This document shows positions 41,543 through 50,958 of a stretch of DNA of 64,000 nt, piece by piece. The notes below the pieces were generated by a model. The model made no database searches. It saw only the letters and a program-made list of their open reading frames with translations, and was not told the DNA's origin. The DNA lies in NCBI RefSeq assembly GCF_002208135.1, contig NZ_CP021646.1, positions 1,037,501 through 1,101,500 on the forward strand, in the 5' to 3' direction. The translations under genes were made by a program, and so were the position numbers. The first letter of the stretch is position 1. Each line of letters opens with the position of its first letter. This stretch comes from Pseudoalteromonas piscicida (GTDB lineage Bacteria; Pseudomonadota; Gammaproteobacteria; Enterobacterales; Alteromonadaceae).

Positions 41543-41558
41543 ATCTGGTACAATCAGT
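41543..41558 (+). promoter_or_regulatory. Candidate FadR operator upstream of fadR
   Basis: ATCTGGTACAATCAGT closely matches the known FadR site (ATCTGGTACGACCAGAT). It lies 59 bases upstream of the fadR start, suggesting autoregulation relieved by long-chain acyl-CoA. Confidence 0.6.
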
Positions 41559-41616
41559 GGATTAACAAGCACAACCTGCCAATCAAGGCATTGATGTAAT
41601 AATAAAGTGGTGTGAG

Positions 41617-42330
41617 ATGAGAATTTTCAAAGCCAAGAGCCCAGCTGGATTTGCTGAAGAATATATTGTTGAGTCAATTTGGAACGGCGAATTCCCTCCG
41701 GGATCCATTCTACCTGCTGAGCGTGAGCTTTCTGAACTCATTGGTGTAACAAGAACAACACTGCGCGAAGTATTACAAAGGCTAGCTCGTGATGGCTGGT
41801 TGACTATCCAACATGGTAAGCCAACCCGAGTAAATAACTTTTGGGAAACGTCAGGGCTTAATATTTTAGAAACCTTAGCGCGTCTTGATGAAGATAAGAT
41901 GCCTGAGTTGACCGACCAGCTACTGTCAGCGCGCACCAACATTAGTGCAATCTATACGCGTGCGGCGATAAAATTCAATCCGCAGCGTGTTATTGATATT
42001 TTGTCTAAGCATGAAGAGCTGGAAGATACCGCAGAAGCGTTTGCTGATTATGACTACCAAGTTCACCATGAACTGGCAGGCGCTGGGCAAAACAAAATTT
42101 ATGTGCTTATTTTAAATGGCTTCAGAGGCTTATACTCAAAAATTGGTTGTCATTACTTCTCTGATTCAAGAACGCGAGGACTGGCGAGACAGTTCTATGC
42201 AGATTTAACCAAACTGGCGGAAAATCAAGAGCACGATGGGGCTATTTCATTGATGCGTAAGTATGGTCATCAGTCGGGTGAAATTTGGCAGCAGATCCGT
42301 GGCGATATGCCAGAAAATATCATGGACTAA
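41617..42330 (+). CDS. fadR: Fatty-acid metabolism regulator FadR
   Basis: A 237-residue GntR-family regulator. The N-terminal winged helix ([51 protein letters not shown]) is followed by the all-helical acyl-CoA-binding domain. FadR represses beta-oxidation genes and activates unsaturated fatty acid synthesis, and is released by long-chain acyl-CoA. It appears monocistronic, with its own operator and terminator. Confidence 0.95.
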   Translation: MRIFKAKSPAGFAEEYIVESIWNGEFPPGSILPAERELSELIGVTRTTLREVLQRLARDGWLTIQHGKPTRVNNFWETSGLNILETLARLDEDKMPELTDQLLSARTNISAIYTRAAIKFNPQRVIDILSKHEELEDTAEAFADYDYQVHHELAGAGQNKIYVLILNGFRGLYSKIGCHYFSDSRTRGLARQFYADLTKLAENQEHDGAISLMRKYGHQSGEIWQQIRGDMPENIMD

Positions 42331-42357
42331 TATCCACTGATTGATAGGCATGTTAAA

Positions 42358-42381
42358 GAGGCTTCTTCGTGAAGCCTTTTT
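42358..42381 (+). terminator. fadR terminator
   Basis: AGGCTTC (42358-42364) and GAAGCCT (42370-42376) form a 7-bp stem with a TTCGT loop, followed by six T residues. Confidence 0.88.
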
Positions 42382-42587
42382 TGATCTCCGAATAGCATCC
42401 TGAGTGGAGGTATTTTCGTCTCATCGAATTTATAGATTAGTGCTATCGGTTAATTCGATTGTTAATTATGGCACTTGCCAAATACACTAGGCGCAGTTTT
42501 TGGCAGTGAGAATGACAAAGATACTTTGGTTATGAATTTAGCTAGGGTTGTTTTTTCACAAGCACGCCACAATATTATGAACAAGAT

Positions 42588-42614
42588 ATTTGGTCTCTAC
42601 ACGAGATACCAAAT
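42588..42614. promoter_or_regulatory. 27-bp inverted repeat in the peroxiredoxin leader region
   Basis: ATTTGGT-c-TCT and AGA-t-ACCAAAT form an interrupted palindrome ending 35 bases before the peroxiredoxin ATG. Upstream, TTGTTT and TATTAT (42573-42578) are a loose promoter match with 19-base spacing. The repeat may be an operator or an mRNA hairpin. The rest of the 42382-42649 gap shows nothing else. Confidence 0.4.
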
Positions 42615-42649
42615 AAGATTGGAAATAAACCTAACTATTGGAGATAAAA

Positions 42650-43255
42650 ATGGGTGTATTAGTAGGCCGCAAGGCACCAGACTTTACAGCAGCAGCAGTA
42701 CTAGGTAACGGTGAGATCGTAGATAGCTACAACCTGCACGAGCGTATTAAAGGTAAAAAAGCGGTTGTTTTCTTTTACCCACTAGACTTCACGTTTGTTT
42801 GTCCTTCAGAGCTAATCGCGTTCGACAAGCGTTACGAAGAGTTCCAGAAGCGTGGTGTTGAAGTGATCGGTGTTTCTATCGATTCTCAATTCTCACACAA
42901 CGCATGGCGTAACACTCCAGTAAACGAAGGCGGTATCGGTCAAGTTAAATACGATCTAATCGCTGATGTTAAGCACGAAATCTGTCAAGCATATGACGTT
43001 GAGCACCCAGAAGCTGGTGTTGCTTTCCGTGGTTCTTTCCTAATCGATGCTGAAGGTAATGTACGTCACCAAGTAGTTAACGACCTACCACTAGGCCGTA
43101 ACATCGATGAAATGCTTCGCATGGTTGATGCACTAGCATTCCACGAAGAGCACGGTGAAGTATGTCCAGCTGGTTGGACTGAAGGTAAAGCAGGTATGGA
43201 TGCAAGCCCTGAAGGTGTTGCTAAGTTCCTATCTGAAAACGAAGGCGCACTATAA
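42650..43255 (+). CDS. Typical 2-Cys peroxiredoxin (AhpC/Prx family)
   Basis: The 201-residue protein starts at the ATG at 42650 behind GGAGA. The peroxidatic cysteine C51 lies in FTFVCPSEL and the resolving cysteine C172 in EVCPAGW. It reduces hydrogen peroxide and organic peroxides in the cytoplasm using a thiol donor. No ahpF or thioredoxin reductase gene is adjacent. The codon bias is strong and biased to T/C-ending abundant codons, as expected of a highly expressed gene. Confidence 0.95.
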   Translation: MGVLVGRKAPDFTAAAVLGNGEIVDSYNLHERIKGKKAVVFFYPLDFTFVCPSELIAFDKRYEEFQKRGVEVIGVSIDSQFSHNAWRNTPVNEGGIGQVKYDLIADVKHEICQAYDVEHPEAGVAFRGSFLIDAEGNVRHQVVNDLPLGRNIDEMLRMVDALAFHEEHGEVCPAGWTEGKAGMDASPEGVAKFLSENEGAL

Positions 43256-43295
43256 TTTAGTGTCGACTTTGTGATATCTCGCTGATATCAAAAAG

Positions 43296-43321
43296 AAACC
43301 CGCCAATTGGCGGGTTTTTTA
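43296..43321 (+). terminator. Peroxiredoxin gene terminator
   Basis: AAACCCGCC (43296-43304) and GGCGGGTTT (43309-43317) form a 9-bp GC-rich stem around AATT, followed by T residues. Confidence 0.93.
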
Positions 43322-43402
43322 ATGGCTACTGATACCTCAATAGCTTTCTCAGGGTAAAACTTTGACTACTCGGCTACCTTGCCTACTTTAGCAAGTGCCA
43401 TG

Positions 43403-43519
43403 CTAGTTAAAGTTGATAAACTGACCCAGTGATTTTATCAGTTGAATGCTTAGGTAAGCGGCAAATAAACTGATCACGGGAGTTGCGAGCAGACTCAGAA
43501 ATTCGAGTTCATTAATCAT
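43403..43519 (-). CDS. 38-residue membrane peptide coupled to the upstream small gene
   Basis: The frame MINELEFLSLLATPVISLFAAYL is a single hydrophobic segment with a short polar end. Its ATG at 43519 overlaps the last bases of the preceding gene and follows AAGAG. A second ATG at 43512 overlaps that gene's stop codon as TAATG. Both arrangements indicate translational coupling. No family is recognised. The length is below usual gene-calling limits. Confidence 0.55.
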   Translation of the reverse strand: MINELEFLSLLATPVISLFAAYLSIQLIKSLGQFINFN

Positions 43520-43754
43520 TAGTCTCTTCCTTTTTTTCTTGCTCGTTGTTATTGGTTGTTTGAAACGCTTTCTCTAAAGACTGTTTGGTCTCAATTTTTA
43601 TTTTTTCGAGATTCGCTTTGATTGACTCAGTGACAGCTTGCGTCACTTTGGTTTTTACTTCTTGAAGTAATGAAGCATCAACTTCTGCAGCTGTTGTTGT
43701 CATGCTTGCTGTAAACAGTAAAGTTGTCATGGTGATTTTCGCTAAAGTAGTCAT
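43512..43754 (-). CDS. Small secreted hypothetical protein
   Basis: An 80-residue protein with a clear signal peptide (KITMTTLLFTASMTTTAAEV). A mature helical, charged segment follows (VTQAVTESIKANLEKIKIETKQSLEKAF), with a polar acidic tail. AAGGAA precedes the start at a good distance. It is likely a periplasmic coiled-coil peptide. It overlaps a 38-residue membrane peptide downstream. Function is unknown. Confidence 0.72.
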   Translation of the reverse strand: MTTLAKITMTTLLFTASMTTTAAEVDASLLQEVKTKVTQAVTESIKANLEKIKIETKQSLEKAFQTTNNNEQEKKEETND

Positions 43755-43990
43755 AATAAGTTTCCTTGTAATTTGTTAGTCGCAATAACTATTACAAAGG
43801 TTGTGCCAAAATGAGTTTAATTTTTATCTTATTGATTTTTATGTGCTTTAGTTTTTACTTGGCACAGGTGAATTAATGGGGTGGTGAATTTGACCAGTGC
43901 AGTATGGGTGAAATGGCTAAGATTTAGTTAAATTTATTAAGGCTGGATTAAGCGAAGTAAGAAAGGATAAAAAACAATGTTTGGGCCGAA

Positions 43991-44542
43991 TTAACGGCCA
44001 AAGTTAGGGTCATCAGGTAAGTCAACCAAGATTAATACAGCCCCTTTACCGCCATATTCTAAAGGTGCTTGGTGCATCGCCAGTATATCTGGATGCTGGA
44101 CAAGATACTGCGGTACTTTATGCTTAAGCACACGCTCACCAATTCCATGCACCACGCACGCACAGGCAATATGCTGCTTCTTACAAGCATGAATTAATGC
44201 TGCTAGTTCTTGTTTTACCGTTTCTTTATTTAGCCCGTGTAAATCTAAGATGAGTTCGGGCGCGTAGTCACCACGCCTTAGCTGCTTTGCTAAATAGCGA
44301 TCAGCTCCGGGCTTTACGAAGTTGATGGTTCCCGACGTATCAATATCAGGAATATACTCGTCAGAAAAGTAAAACTCAGATTGCTGCTGCTTGACTTGTT
44401 GCTTCAGCTCAATGCTCTGAATTTTTTTCTTTTGTTTGAGCTGCACCTGATCTTGTTTGAGGGGTTTTACACCATTCAAAGACTCACGAAACATCGCGAA
44501 ATCGTCATTTAGGTCAGCATTAGTGTTAGATTCTCTGTTCAT
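43991..44542 (-). CDS. smrB: Smr-domain ribosome rescue factor SmrB
   Basis: A 183-residue protein with a charged, coiled N-terminal extension and a C-terminal Smr endonuclease domain from about residue 95 (LDLHGLNKETVKQEL, ACVVHGIGERVLKHKVPQYLVQHP, GGKGAVLILVD). E. coli SmrB cleaves mRNA between collided ribosomes. It is divergent from prmB and 87 bases away, the conserved gammaproteobacterial arrangement. Confidence 0.93.
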   Translation of the reverse strand: MNRESNTNADLNDDFAMFRESLNGVKPLKQDQVQLKQKKKIQSIELKQQVKQQQSEFYFSDEYIPDIDTSGTINFVKPGADRYLAKQLRRGDYAPELILDLHGLNKETVKQELAALIHACKKQHIACACVVHGIGERVLKHKVPQYLVQHPDILAMHQAPLEYGGKGAVLILVDLPDDPNFGR

Positions 44543-44629
44543 GGTGGCATTTTAAATAAAAAAAGCATAAAAACCTAGCTTAAAAACCGCTACAATAGCG
44601 CCATATTGTTTGATCTTTAGAGAGTCACC

Positions 44630-45574
44630 ATGACGGAAATGTCGCAACCACTTATTACCGAAGAAATGGCCGTTGAAGCCTTTCAAGACTTACATACCAT
44701 TCAGGACTGGGTACGCTGGACAGCGAGCCAGTTTGTGAGTAACGAGGTATTTTTTGGTCATGGTACGGATAATCCTTGGGACGAAGCGGTCAGTTTAGTG
44801 CTTCCGGTGCTGCATATGCCAATTGATGCCCCCAAAGAAATCATGCATGCACGCATGACGCAGAGTGAAAAAGCGCATCTGATGGAGTTTATCAAAGCAC
44901 GTATCGAGCAGCGTATTCCCGTCGCCTACTTAACCAATCAAGCTTGGTTTGCTGGTATGCCGTTTTATGTTGATGAGCGCGTATTAGTACCACGCTCACC
45001 ATTTGCAGAGTTAATCGCAAAACATTTTGCCCCTTGGGTAGCTACACCAAATAAAGTAACGCGTATCTTAGATATGTGTACGGGCTCTGGTTGTATTGCG
45101 ATTGCATTGGCCAAAGCATTTGAGCGCGCACAAGTAGACGCAGTAGATATTTCTTTTGAAGCCTTAGAAGTGGCCGATCACAATATCAATCAGCATATGA
45201 TGCAAGACAGAGTCTTTGCTATCCAGTCTGATGTATTTAGTGGTGTACCGGGCCAAAAGTACGATTTAATCGTAGCAAACCCTCCTTATGTTGATGCAGA
45301 AGACATGTCAGATCTGCCAGAGGAGTTCCATCATGAGCCAGAGCTTGGTTTGGCGTCAGGAGAAGATGGCCTTGATGTAACCCGCACACTACTGGCAGAA
45401 GCGGCCGCTCATCTAAATGATGATGGTTTGTTATTTGTCGAAGTTGGCAATTCTATGGTACATATGGAGCAGCAATTTCCTGAAGCACCATTTACTTGGT
45501 TAGACTTTGAGCATGGTGGTTTAGGGGTCTTTGTCGTATCCAAACAACAATTATTGGAATACTTTAAAAACTGA
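44630..45574 (+). CDS. prmB: 50S ribosomal protein L3 N5-glutamine methyltransferase
   Basis: A 314-residue SAM-dependent methyltransferase that methylates a glutamine of L3. An N-terminal helical domain precedes the Rossmann fold, with ILDMCTGSGCIAIALA and the catalytic NPPY in LIVANPPYVDAEDM. It is followed 47 bases later by aroC, as in many gammaproteobacteria. Confidence 0.96.
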   Translation: MTEMSQPLITEEMAVEAFQDLHTIQDWVRWTASQFVSNEVFFGHGTDNPWDEAVSLVLPVLHMPIDAPKEIMHARMTQSEKAHLMEFIKARIEQRIPVAYLTNQAWFAGMPFYVDERVLVPRSPFAELIAKHFAPWVATPNKVTRILDMCTGSGCIAIALAKAFERAQVDAVDISFEALEVADHNINQHMMQDRVFAIQSDVFSGVPGQKYDLIVANPPYVDAEDMSDLPEEFHHEPELGLASGEDGLDVTRTLLAEAAAHLNDDGLLFVEVGNSMVHMEQQFPEAPFTWLDFEHGGLGVFVVSKQQLLEYFKN

Positions 45575-45621
45575 TAGGGAGCCAATGGTCTCTATCGTCT
45601 ATTTAGGAATGAGGAAAAACG

Positions 45622-46719
45622 ATGGCAGGCAATAGCATTGGCCAATTATTTAAGGTCTCGACCTTTGGTGAAAGCCATGGCGCCGCGCTTGGTGGCGTGG
45701 TGGATGGTGTACCACCAGGGCTTGAGATCACTGAAGCTGATTTACAAATCGATTTAGATAGACGCAAACCAGGCCAAAGTCGCTACACAACGCAGCGCCG
45801 AGAAGGCGATGAGATAAAAATTCTCTCAGGTGTGTTTGAAGGCAAGACCACAGGCACGAGCATTGGATTGTTGATTGAAAATACCGATCAACGTTCAAAA
45901 GATTACTCAAACATCAAAGACTTGTTCCGTCCGGGTCATGGCGACTATACCTATTGGCACAAATACGGGCATAGAGATTATCGCGGTGGTGGTAGGTCGT
46001 CGGCACGTGAAACTGCCATTCGCGTTGCAGCAGGTGCAATTGCGAAAAAATATCTCAAACAAGTCCATGGCATCGAAATCAACGCCTGTCTTTCTCAATT
46101 AGGCCCGATTAAAGCTCAGCACTATGATTGGTCAGCGGTTGAAAACAATCCATTTTTCTTTCCCGATGAATCTAAGCTAGAAGCACTAGATGAATATATG
46201 CGTACGCTGAAAAAAGAAGGTGATTCAGTCGGCGCGAAAGTAAAAGTCGTGGCGAAAAATGTGCCCGTTGGTTTAGGTGAGCCAGTGTTCGACCGTTTGG
46301 ATGCTGAGATAGCGCACTCCTTGATGAGCATTAATGCCGTAAAAGGTGTAGAGATTGGTGATGGCTTTGATGTGGTTGAGCAAAAGGGCTCTGAGCACAG
46401 AGATGAGCTAACGCCACAGGGATTTACCTCTAATCATGCAGGCGGCGTTTTAGCGGGTATTTCTACAGGGCAAGATATTATCGCGTCAATTGCGCTAAAA
46501 CCGACATCAAGTATCTCGGTGCCGGGGCAGAGTATTGATACCCATAACCAACCGCAAGAAGTTGTGACGAAGGGTCGTCATGACCCATGTGTTGGTATTC
46601 GTGCCATTCCAATCGCAGAAGCCATGTTGGCTATTACGCTTATGGATCACTTATTACGTCACCGTGGTCAAAACCAAGACGTAAATTTGCCGCACAAGCC
46701 AATTCCTGGTCATGTCTAG
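45622..46719 (+). CDS. aroC: Chorismate synthase
   Basis: A 365-residue enzyme that converts EPSP to chorismate with reduced FMN, the common precursor used by tyrA and pheA in this window. The family signatures are present: [48 protein letters not shown] and [23 protein letters not shown]-type spacing (AATGAGGAAAA) precedes the start. Confidence 0.97.
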   Translation: MAGNSIGQLFKVSTFGESHGAALGGVVDGVPPGLEITEADLQIDLDRRKPGQSRYTTQRREGDEIKILSGVFEGKTTGTSIGLLIENTDQRSKDYSNIKDLFRPGHGDYTYWHKYGHRDYRGGGRSSARETAIRVAAGAIAKKYLKQVHGIEINACLSQLGPIKAQHYDWSAVENNPFFFPDESKLEALDEYMRTLKKEGDSVGAKVKVVAKNVPVGLGEPVFDRLDAEIAHSLMSINAVKGVEIGDGFDVVEQKGSEHRDELTPQGFTSNHAGGVLAGISTGQDIIASIALKPTSSISVPGQSIDTHNQPQEVVTKGRHDPCVGIRAIPIAEAMLAITLMDHLLRHRGQNQDVNLPHKPIPGHV

Positions 46720-46785
46720 CCAGTAGCAAGTAAGCTAATTTTGGCACAGTGATTGCTGTTCTTGGACAAATCAAGGAGAGCAATC

Positions 46786-47217
46786 ATGATCACTTACCAA
46801 ACCCACTCCGCAATTCGTACCACTGAGTCCGTTTCTGAGCAGCAAAGCCTTGCCCAAACTAAACGAGCGAATACCGCTGCGCAGGAGCAAGACTATGTCG
46901 CGGCTGCTAACTTCGCAGCGCAATCATCCCCTGTACTGGATAATAAAGTCGACGAGCCATATAAATATAAAGTGGTGGAGCGTAATCAGTCATTTCTCGA
47001 AAAGATGAGAGAAGCGGTAATGTTTAGCCGCTTAGGGGCAAATAAAGAAAAAATAGACGAATTAAAAGAGAAAATGGCAGAACTTGAAAAGCTTGCGGCT
47101 GAGGGAAAAATCTCACCTGAAGAATTAGAAGAGCGGATGGCTGCCTTACAAGAAGCGATGAGGGATGCGGTAACTCAGGAAGAAAACAAAGCGAACAAGG
47201 ACACGCTAATGAGCTAA
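46786..47217 (+). CDS. Coiled-coil hypothetical protein
   Basis: The ATG at 46786 follows AAGGAGAG and gives 143 residues. The N-terminal half is polar (MITYQTHSAIRTTESVSEQQS). The second half is a Lys/Glu-rich helix (KEKIDELKEKMAELEKLAAEGKISPEELEERMAAL) typical of a coiled coil. No signal peptide or known domain is seen. It has its own terminator and lies 66 bases after aroC. Confidence 0.8.
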   Translation: MITYQTHSAIRTTESVSEQQSLAQTKRANTAAQEQDYVAAANFAAQSSPVLDNKVDEPYKYKVVERNQSFLEKMREAVMFSRLGANKEKIDELKEKMAELEKLAAEGKISPEELEERMAALQEAMRDAVTQEENKANKDTLMS

Positions 47218-47233
47218 TGAGGCTTAAAATAAT

Positions 47234-47258
47234 AAAAGCCTCAACTGAGGCTTTTATT
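47234..47258. terminator. Terminator between the coiled-coil gene and folD
   Basis: AAAAGCCTCA (47234-47243) pairs with TGAGGCTTTT (47246-47255); the effective loop is four bases or more. A/T runs on both sides suit the convergent genes. Confidence 0.88.
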
Positions 47259-47279
47259 ATAGCTATAAACTAACAGCGT

Positions 47280-48134
47280 TTAGCTGTGATATTTTTCACA
47301 CGCCTCTAGCGTATTTTCGATTAAGCTTGCGACGGTCATTGGGCCCACACCACCTGGCACTGGGGTAATAAAGCTCGCGTTTTGTTCTGCGATATCGTAT
47401 TGCACGTCACCTACCAGTTTGCCAGATTCTAAGCGATTAATGCCTACATCGATGACAATCGCGCCTTCTTTAACCCAGTCGCCTGGAATAAACTCAGGTT
47501 TACCAACCGCCACAACCAGTAGATCGGCACGACGCACATGGGTTTCGAGGTCCTGCGTAAATTTATGGCAAACGGTTGTAGTACAACCAGCAAGTAGCAG
47601 CTCTAGTGACATTGGGCGACCAACGATGTTTGAAGCACCAACCACAACAGCATGCATGCCTTTATAACGGACACCGGTAGAGTCGAGTAGGGTGATGATC
47701 CCTTTTGGTGTACAAGGTCTCAGTGCTGGCATTCTTTGGGCAAGGCGGCCTACGTTATATGGGTGAAAGCCGTCGACGTCTTTGTGAGGATCAATGCGCT
47801 CTAACACTTTTTCTGCGTCTAGGCCTTCAGGTAGCGGCAATTGCACTAAGATCCCATCAACTTCAGGGTCTGCATTAAGCTCATCAACAAGCGCAAGTAA
47901 TTGTTCTTCGCTTGTGTCACCTGGTAAGTCGAAAGATTTAGAAACAAATCCGACTTCTTCACAGGCTTTACGCTTTGAACCAACATAAACTTGGCTCGCA
48001 GGATCCTGGCCTACTAATACCACAGCCAAGCCAGGCGCTCTTAGACCTTGCGCTAGTCTGTCTTGAACTCGTTGTGCAACAGTAGAACGAACTTGTTTCG
48101 CGATAGCTTTGCCATCAATGATGTTTGCCGTCAT
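47280..48134 (-). CDS. folD: Bifunctional methylene-THF dehydrogenase / methenyl-THF cyclohydrolase
   Basis: The 284-residue FolD interconverts methylene-, methenyl- and 10-formyl-tetrahydrofolate in the cytoplasm. Signatures include [23 protein letters not shown] with the catalytic lysine, [19 protein letters not shown] and the nucleotide loop [12 protein letters not shown]. It is divergent from the tRNA cluster, separated by about 420 bases. Confidence 0.96.
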   Translation of the reverse strand: MTANIIDGKAIAKQVRSTVAQRVQDRLAQGLRAPGLAVVLVGQDPASQVYVGSKRKACEEVGFVSKSFDLPGDTSEEQLLALVDELNADPEVDGILVQLPLPEGLDAEKVLERIDPHKDVDGFHPYNVGRLAQRMPALRPCTPKGIITLLDSTGVRYKGMHAVVVGASNIVGRPMSLELLLAGCTTTVCHKFTQDLETHVRRADLLVVAVGKPEFIPGDWVKEGAIVIDVGINRLESGKLVGDVQYDIAEQNASFITPVPGGVGPMTVASLIENTLEACEKYHS

Positions 48135-48464
48135 GATTGACCTATATTAAGGGTTAAAAAACTTGAACGATGATAGAGCCTTTAAATTCTTCTATACAAG
48201 CACTTTCATGTATTGATGAAATGATTGCTTATAAAGATGATAAAATGGGGTTGCTCTATTTATATGTCCCGTTAGTTACTACAAAGGAGGACATTTGCCC
48301 GCTATTTTCTCAAAAAACAGCCACTCCGCCAAGTTTGCATTGCGTAAAAGCAAAGGTTTTCATAATCTCTTTTGCAAAGACAGTACAAAAATTGTTTAAG
48401 TCAGCTGTTTTATCAACAGTTTGTGGTAAAATTAGGCAGTTGAAACAAAAACTAAAAAAAATAT
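48135..48464. other. Intergenic region between folD and the tRNA cluster
   Basis: AT-rich sequence. The open frame 48170-48577 runs through the tRNA promoter and into the first tRNA-Pro gene, lacks a ribosome-binding site and matches nothing, so I do not call it. A near-palindrome CAGCTGTTTTATCAACAG lies near 48402. Confidence 0.5.
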
Positions 48465-48493
48465 TTGACCTACTTCGGGCAAATCACTATTAT
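48465..48493 (+). promoter_or_regulatory. Promoter of the tRNA cluster
   Basis: TTGACC (48465-48470) and TATTAT (48488-48493) are separated by 17 bases and followed by a GC-rich discriminator (GCACCCC), typical of stringently controlled tRNA promoters. The first tRNA starts about 60 bases downstream. Confidence 0.8.
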
Positions 48494-48554
48494 GCACCCC
48501 GTTGCCAACGAGGACTCACCGATAAAAAGGTTCTTAGTTCTCCAAGGTCACAGT

Positions 48555-48631
48555 CGGCGATTAGCGCAGCTTGGTAGCGCACTTGGTTTGGGTCCAAGGG
48601 GTCGCAGGTTCAAATCCTGCATCGCCGACCA
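48555..48631 (+). tRNA. tRNA-Pro (TGG), copy 1
   Basis: A 77-base cloverleaf with acceptor CGGCGAT/ATCGCCG, anticodon stem CTTGG/CCAAG, loop TTTGGGT (anticodon TGG), T-loop GGTTCAAATCC and encoded CCA. It is identical to the copies at 48869 and 48967. Confidence 0.96.
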
Positions 48632-48672
48632 CTTTTAAAATAAGAAAGTAGCATGAAGATGTTTACGAGTTT

Positions 48673-48749
<77 letters not shown>

Positions 48750-48772
48750 TCTTATTTTAATCCACATGTAGT

Positions 48773-48849
48773 GGCGGCTGTAGCTCAGTTGGTAGAGCCC
48801 TGGATTGTGATTCCGGTTGTCGTGGGTTCAAGTCCCATCAGTCGCCCCA
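48773..48849 (+). tRNA. tRNA-His (GTG)
   Basis: The cloverleaf has acceptor GCGGCTG/CAGTCGC plus the His-specific G at position -1 (48773) opposite C73. The anticodon loop reads TTGTGAT (GTG), and CCA is encoded. Confidence 0.96.
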
Positions 48850-48868
48850 TCTACATGCCAAAATTAGT

Positions 48869-48945
48869 CGGCGATTAGCGCAGCTTGGTAGCGCACTTGG
48901 TTTGGGTCCAAGGGGTCGCAGGTTCAAATCCTGCATCGCCGACCA
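48869..48945 (+). tRNA. tRNA-Pro (TGG), copy 2
   Basis: Identical over all 77 bases to the copy at 48555, including the encoded CCA; the following bases ACTT are also shared. Confidence 0.96.
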
Positions 48946-48966
48946 CTTCTACAAAATTTATATGTT

Positions 48967-49043
48967 CGGCGATTAGCGCAGCTTGGTAGCGCACTTGGTT
49001 TGGGTCCAAGGGGTCGCAGGTTCAAATCCTGCATCGCCGACCA
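48967..49043 (+). tRNA. tRNA-Pro (TGG), copy 3
   Basis: The third identical 77-base copy, 21 bases after copy 2. It is the last gene of the cluster; no strong terminator is evident before the tig promoter region. Confidence 0.96.
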
Positions 49044-49154
49044 CTTTCTTTTCTAGTATCTCAGTCATTATTTCAAATTTACTAACTTTTAATCAATTAG
49101 CACCAATATGCCTAATTATTTAACCTGATTGCTCGACTCCGTCGTTGAATAGGT

Positions 49155-49160
49155 TATAAT
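49155..49160 (+). promoter_or_regulatory. Candidate -10 element of tig
   Basis: A perfect TATAAT preceded by GGT. The -35 is poor: TTGCTC lies 20 bases upstream. It leaves a leader of about 155 bases before tig. Confidence 0.45.
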
Positions 49161-49320
49161 GCCGCGTCTATTAATTAACGTAGTGCCCGTAGGGCAGGCA
49201 ACAAGCGTCACATGCAACGGAGAGTTTGGCAATTTAGCCGAAGGCCCATAAAAAGCATGATGGTTGTCTTGTTAGTAAGGAAGGCGCTTTGTCGCCCAAA
49301 AATGAAGATTGAGGTAAATC

Positions 49321-50625
49321 ATGCAAGTTTCTGTTGAGACGACTCAAGGCCTTGAGCGCCGTCTGACCATCACCGTTCCTGCAGAGAACGTTGAGACTGA
49401 AGTTAAAAAACGCCTACAACAACTGTCAAGAACACAGCGTATCGATGGCTTCCGCCCTGGTAAAGTTCCAGTGTCAATCATCACTAAGCGTTACGGCGCA
49501 GCTGTACGTCAAGAAGTTGCTGGCGATCTGATGCAGCGTAACTATATCGAAGCAATCATTGCTGAGAAAATCAACCCTGCAGGCGCACCATCTTTTGCTC
49601 CTAAATCACTAGAAGCTGGTAAAGATCTAGAATTCGATGCAACTTTTGAAGTATATCCAGAAGTTGAACTTAAAGATCTAGACAAAATCGCAGTTGAAAA
49701 GCCAGCGGTTTCTGTAACTGATGAAGACCTAGCGAACATGCTTGAAACGCTTCGTAAGCAACACGCTTCGTGGACTGAAAGCGATGCGGCAGCTGGCGAG
49801 AAAGACCGTGTAACAGTTGATTTCGTTGGTACAATCGACGGTGAAGAGTTCGAAGGCGGCAAAGCTGAAGACTTCCCTCTAGAACTTGGTCAAGGTCGTA
49901 TGATCCCAGGTTTTGAAGACGGTATCGTTGGTAAAAAAGCGGGTGAAGAAGTTGTTTCTGACGTAACTTTCCCAGAAGACTACCACGCCGAAAACTTAAA
50001 AGGTAAAGCGGCTCAATTCACTATCACGGTGAAGAAAGTTGAAGTTCAAGAGCTTCCTGAACTAACTGATGAGTTTGCAACTAAGTTTGGTGTTGCTGAA
50101 GGCGGCGTTGACGCACTTAAAGAAGAAGTTAAGAAGAACATGGAGCGTGAGCTAAACCAAGCGGTTAAAGCTAATGTGAAAGATCAAGCGATCAAAGGTC
50201 TTCTAGAAACTAACGAAGTTGACGTACCAAAAGCGCTAATCGACCAAGAAATCGACGCACTTCGTCAACAAGCAGCGCAACGTTTTGGCGGCAACGCACA
50301 AAACATGCCTGAGCTTCCTGCTGAGCTATTCCACGAGCAAGCAGTAACTCGCGTGAAAACTGGCCTACTACTAGGTGAAGTGATCAAAGCAAACGACATC
50401 AAAGTTGATGAAGATAAAGTTGCTGAACTAATCGACACCGTTGCTTCTGCATACGAAGATCCAAGTGAAGTAGTGGCATACTACAAAGCAAACGATCAAC
50501 TAATGCAGCAAATGCGCAACGTTGCGATGGAAGAGCTGGCAGTTGAAGCTGTACTTGCTGCTGCATCTGTTTCTGATGTTGAAAAGTCATTTGACGACAT
50601 CATGAATCCACAGGCTGCTCAATAA
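49321..50625 (+). CDS. tig: Trigger factor
   Basis: A 434-residue ribosome-associated chaperone and peptidyl-prolyl isomerase. The N-terminal ribosome-binding segment contains [16 protein letters not shown]. The FKBP domain spans ~150-245 ([39 protein letters not shown]). A long helical C-terminal domain follows. It heads the conserved tig-clpP-clpX-lon-hupB-ppiD order. Confidence 0.97.
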   Translation: MQVSVETTQGLERRLTITVPAENVETEVKKRLQQLSRTQRIDGFRPGKVPVSIITKRYGAAVRQEVAGDLMQRNYIEAIIAEKINPAGAPSFAPKSLEAGKDLEFDATFEVYPEVELKDLDKIAVEKPAVSVTDEDLANMLETLRKQHASWTESDAAAGEKDRVTVDFVGTIDGEEFEGGKAEDFPLELGQGRMIPGFEDGIVGKKAGEEVVSDVTFPEDYHAENLKGKAAQFTITVKKVEVQELPELTDEFATKFGVAEGGVDALKEEVKKNMERELNQAVKANVKDQAIKGLLETNEVDVPKALIDQEIDALRQQAAQRFGGNAQNMPELPAELFHEQAVTRVKTGLLLGEVIKANDIKVDEDKVAELIDTVASAYEDPSEVVAYYKANDQLMQQMRNVAMEELAVEAVLAAASVSDVEKSFDDIMNPQAAQ

Positions 50626-50666
50626 GTCTTTGAAGAAATCATTGACTTACAGCTAAGCTGAAGTTT

Positions 50667-50713
50667 AAATGGCTCGAGTTACTCTAATTGAGAATTCGGG
50701 CCATTTTTGTTTT
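50667..50713 (+). terminator. tig terminator
   Basis: AAATGGCTCGAG pairs with TTCGGGCCATTT (10 of 12, others G-U), followed by TTTTGTTTTT. The ~245 bases from here to clpP contain the clpP promoter region but no clear consensus elements. Confidence 0.7.
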
Positions 50714-50958
50714 TAAGCCTTGATATTGAAGCATTAAGTACTTATATCTTGAGGCATGGCTTATTTTATTAGCTATACTTACTTTACGAGTCAGGTTTCG
50801 TTGAGTATTACTGGTACAGTTATATCTACTCGTTTCAATTCGCTCAAAAAAGTATTAGCCTAAACACCGATCACAGAATATTTTTATGGGCCGCGCTAAG
50901 TCCAATAAAGTTGCTGCGAATAGGCAATAGATTCTGTGCTAATAAGGAATAAAAAAAC

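Noticed and set aside
48170..48577. A 135-codon frame between folD and the tRNA cluster.
   Set aside because: It overlaps the tRNA promoter and the first tRNA-Pro gene, lacks a ribosome-binding site and has no recognisable product.
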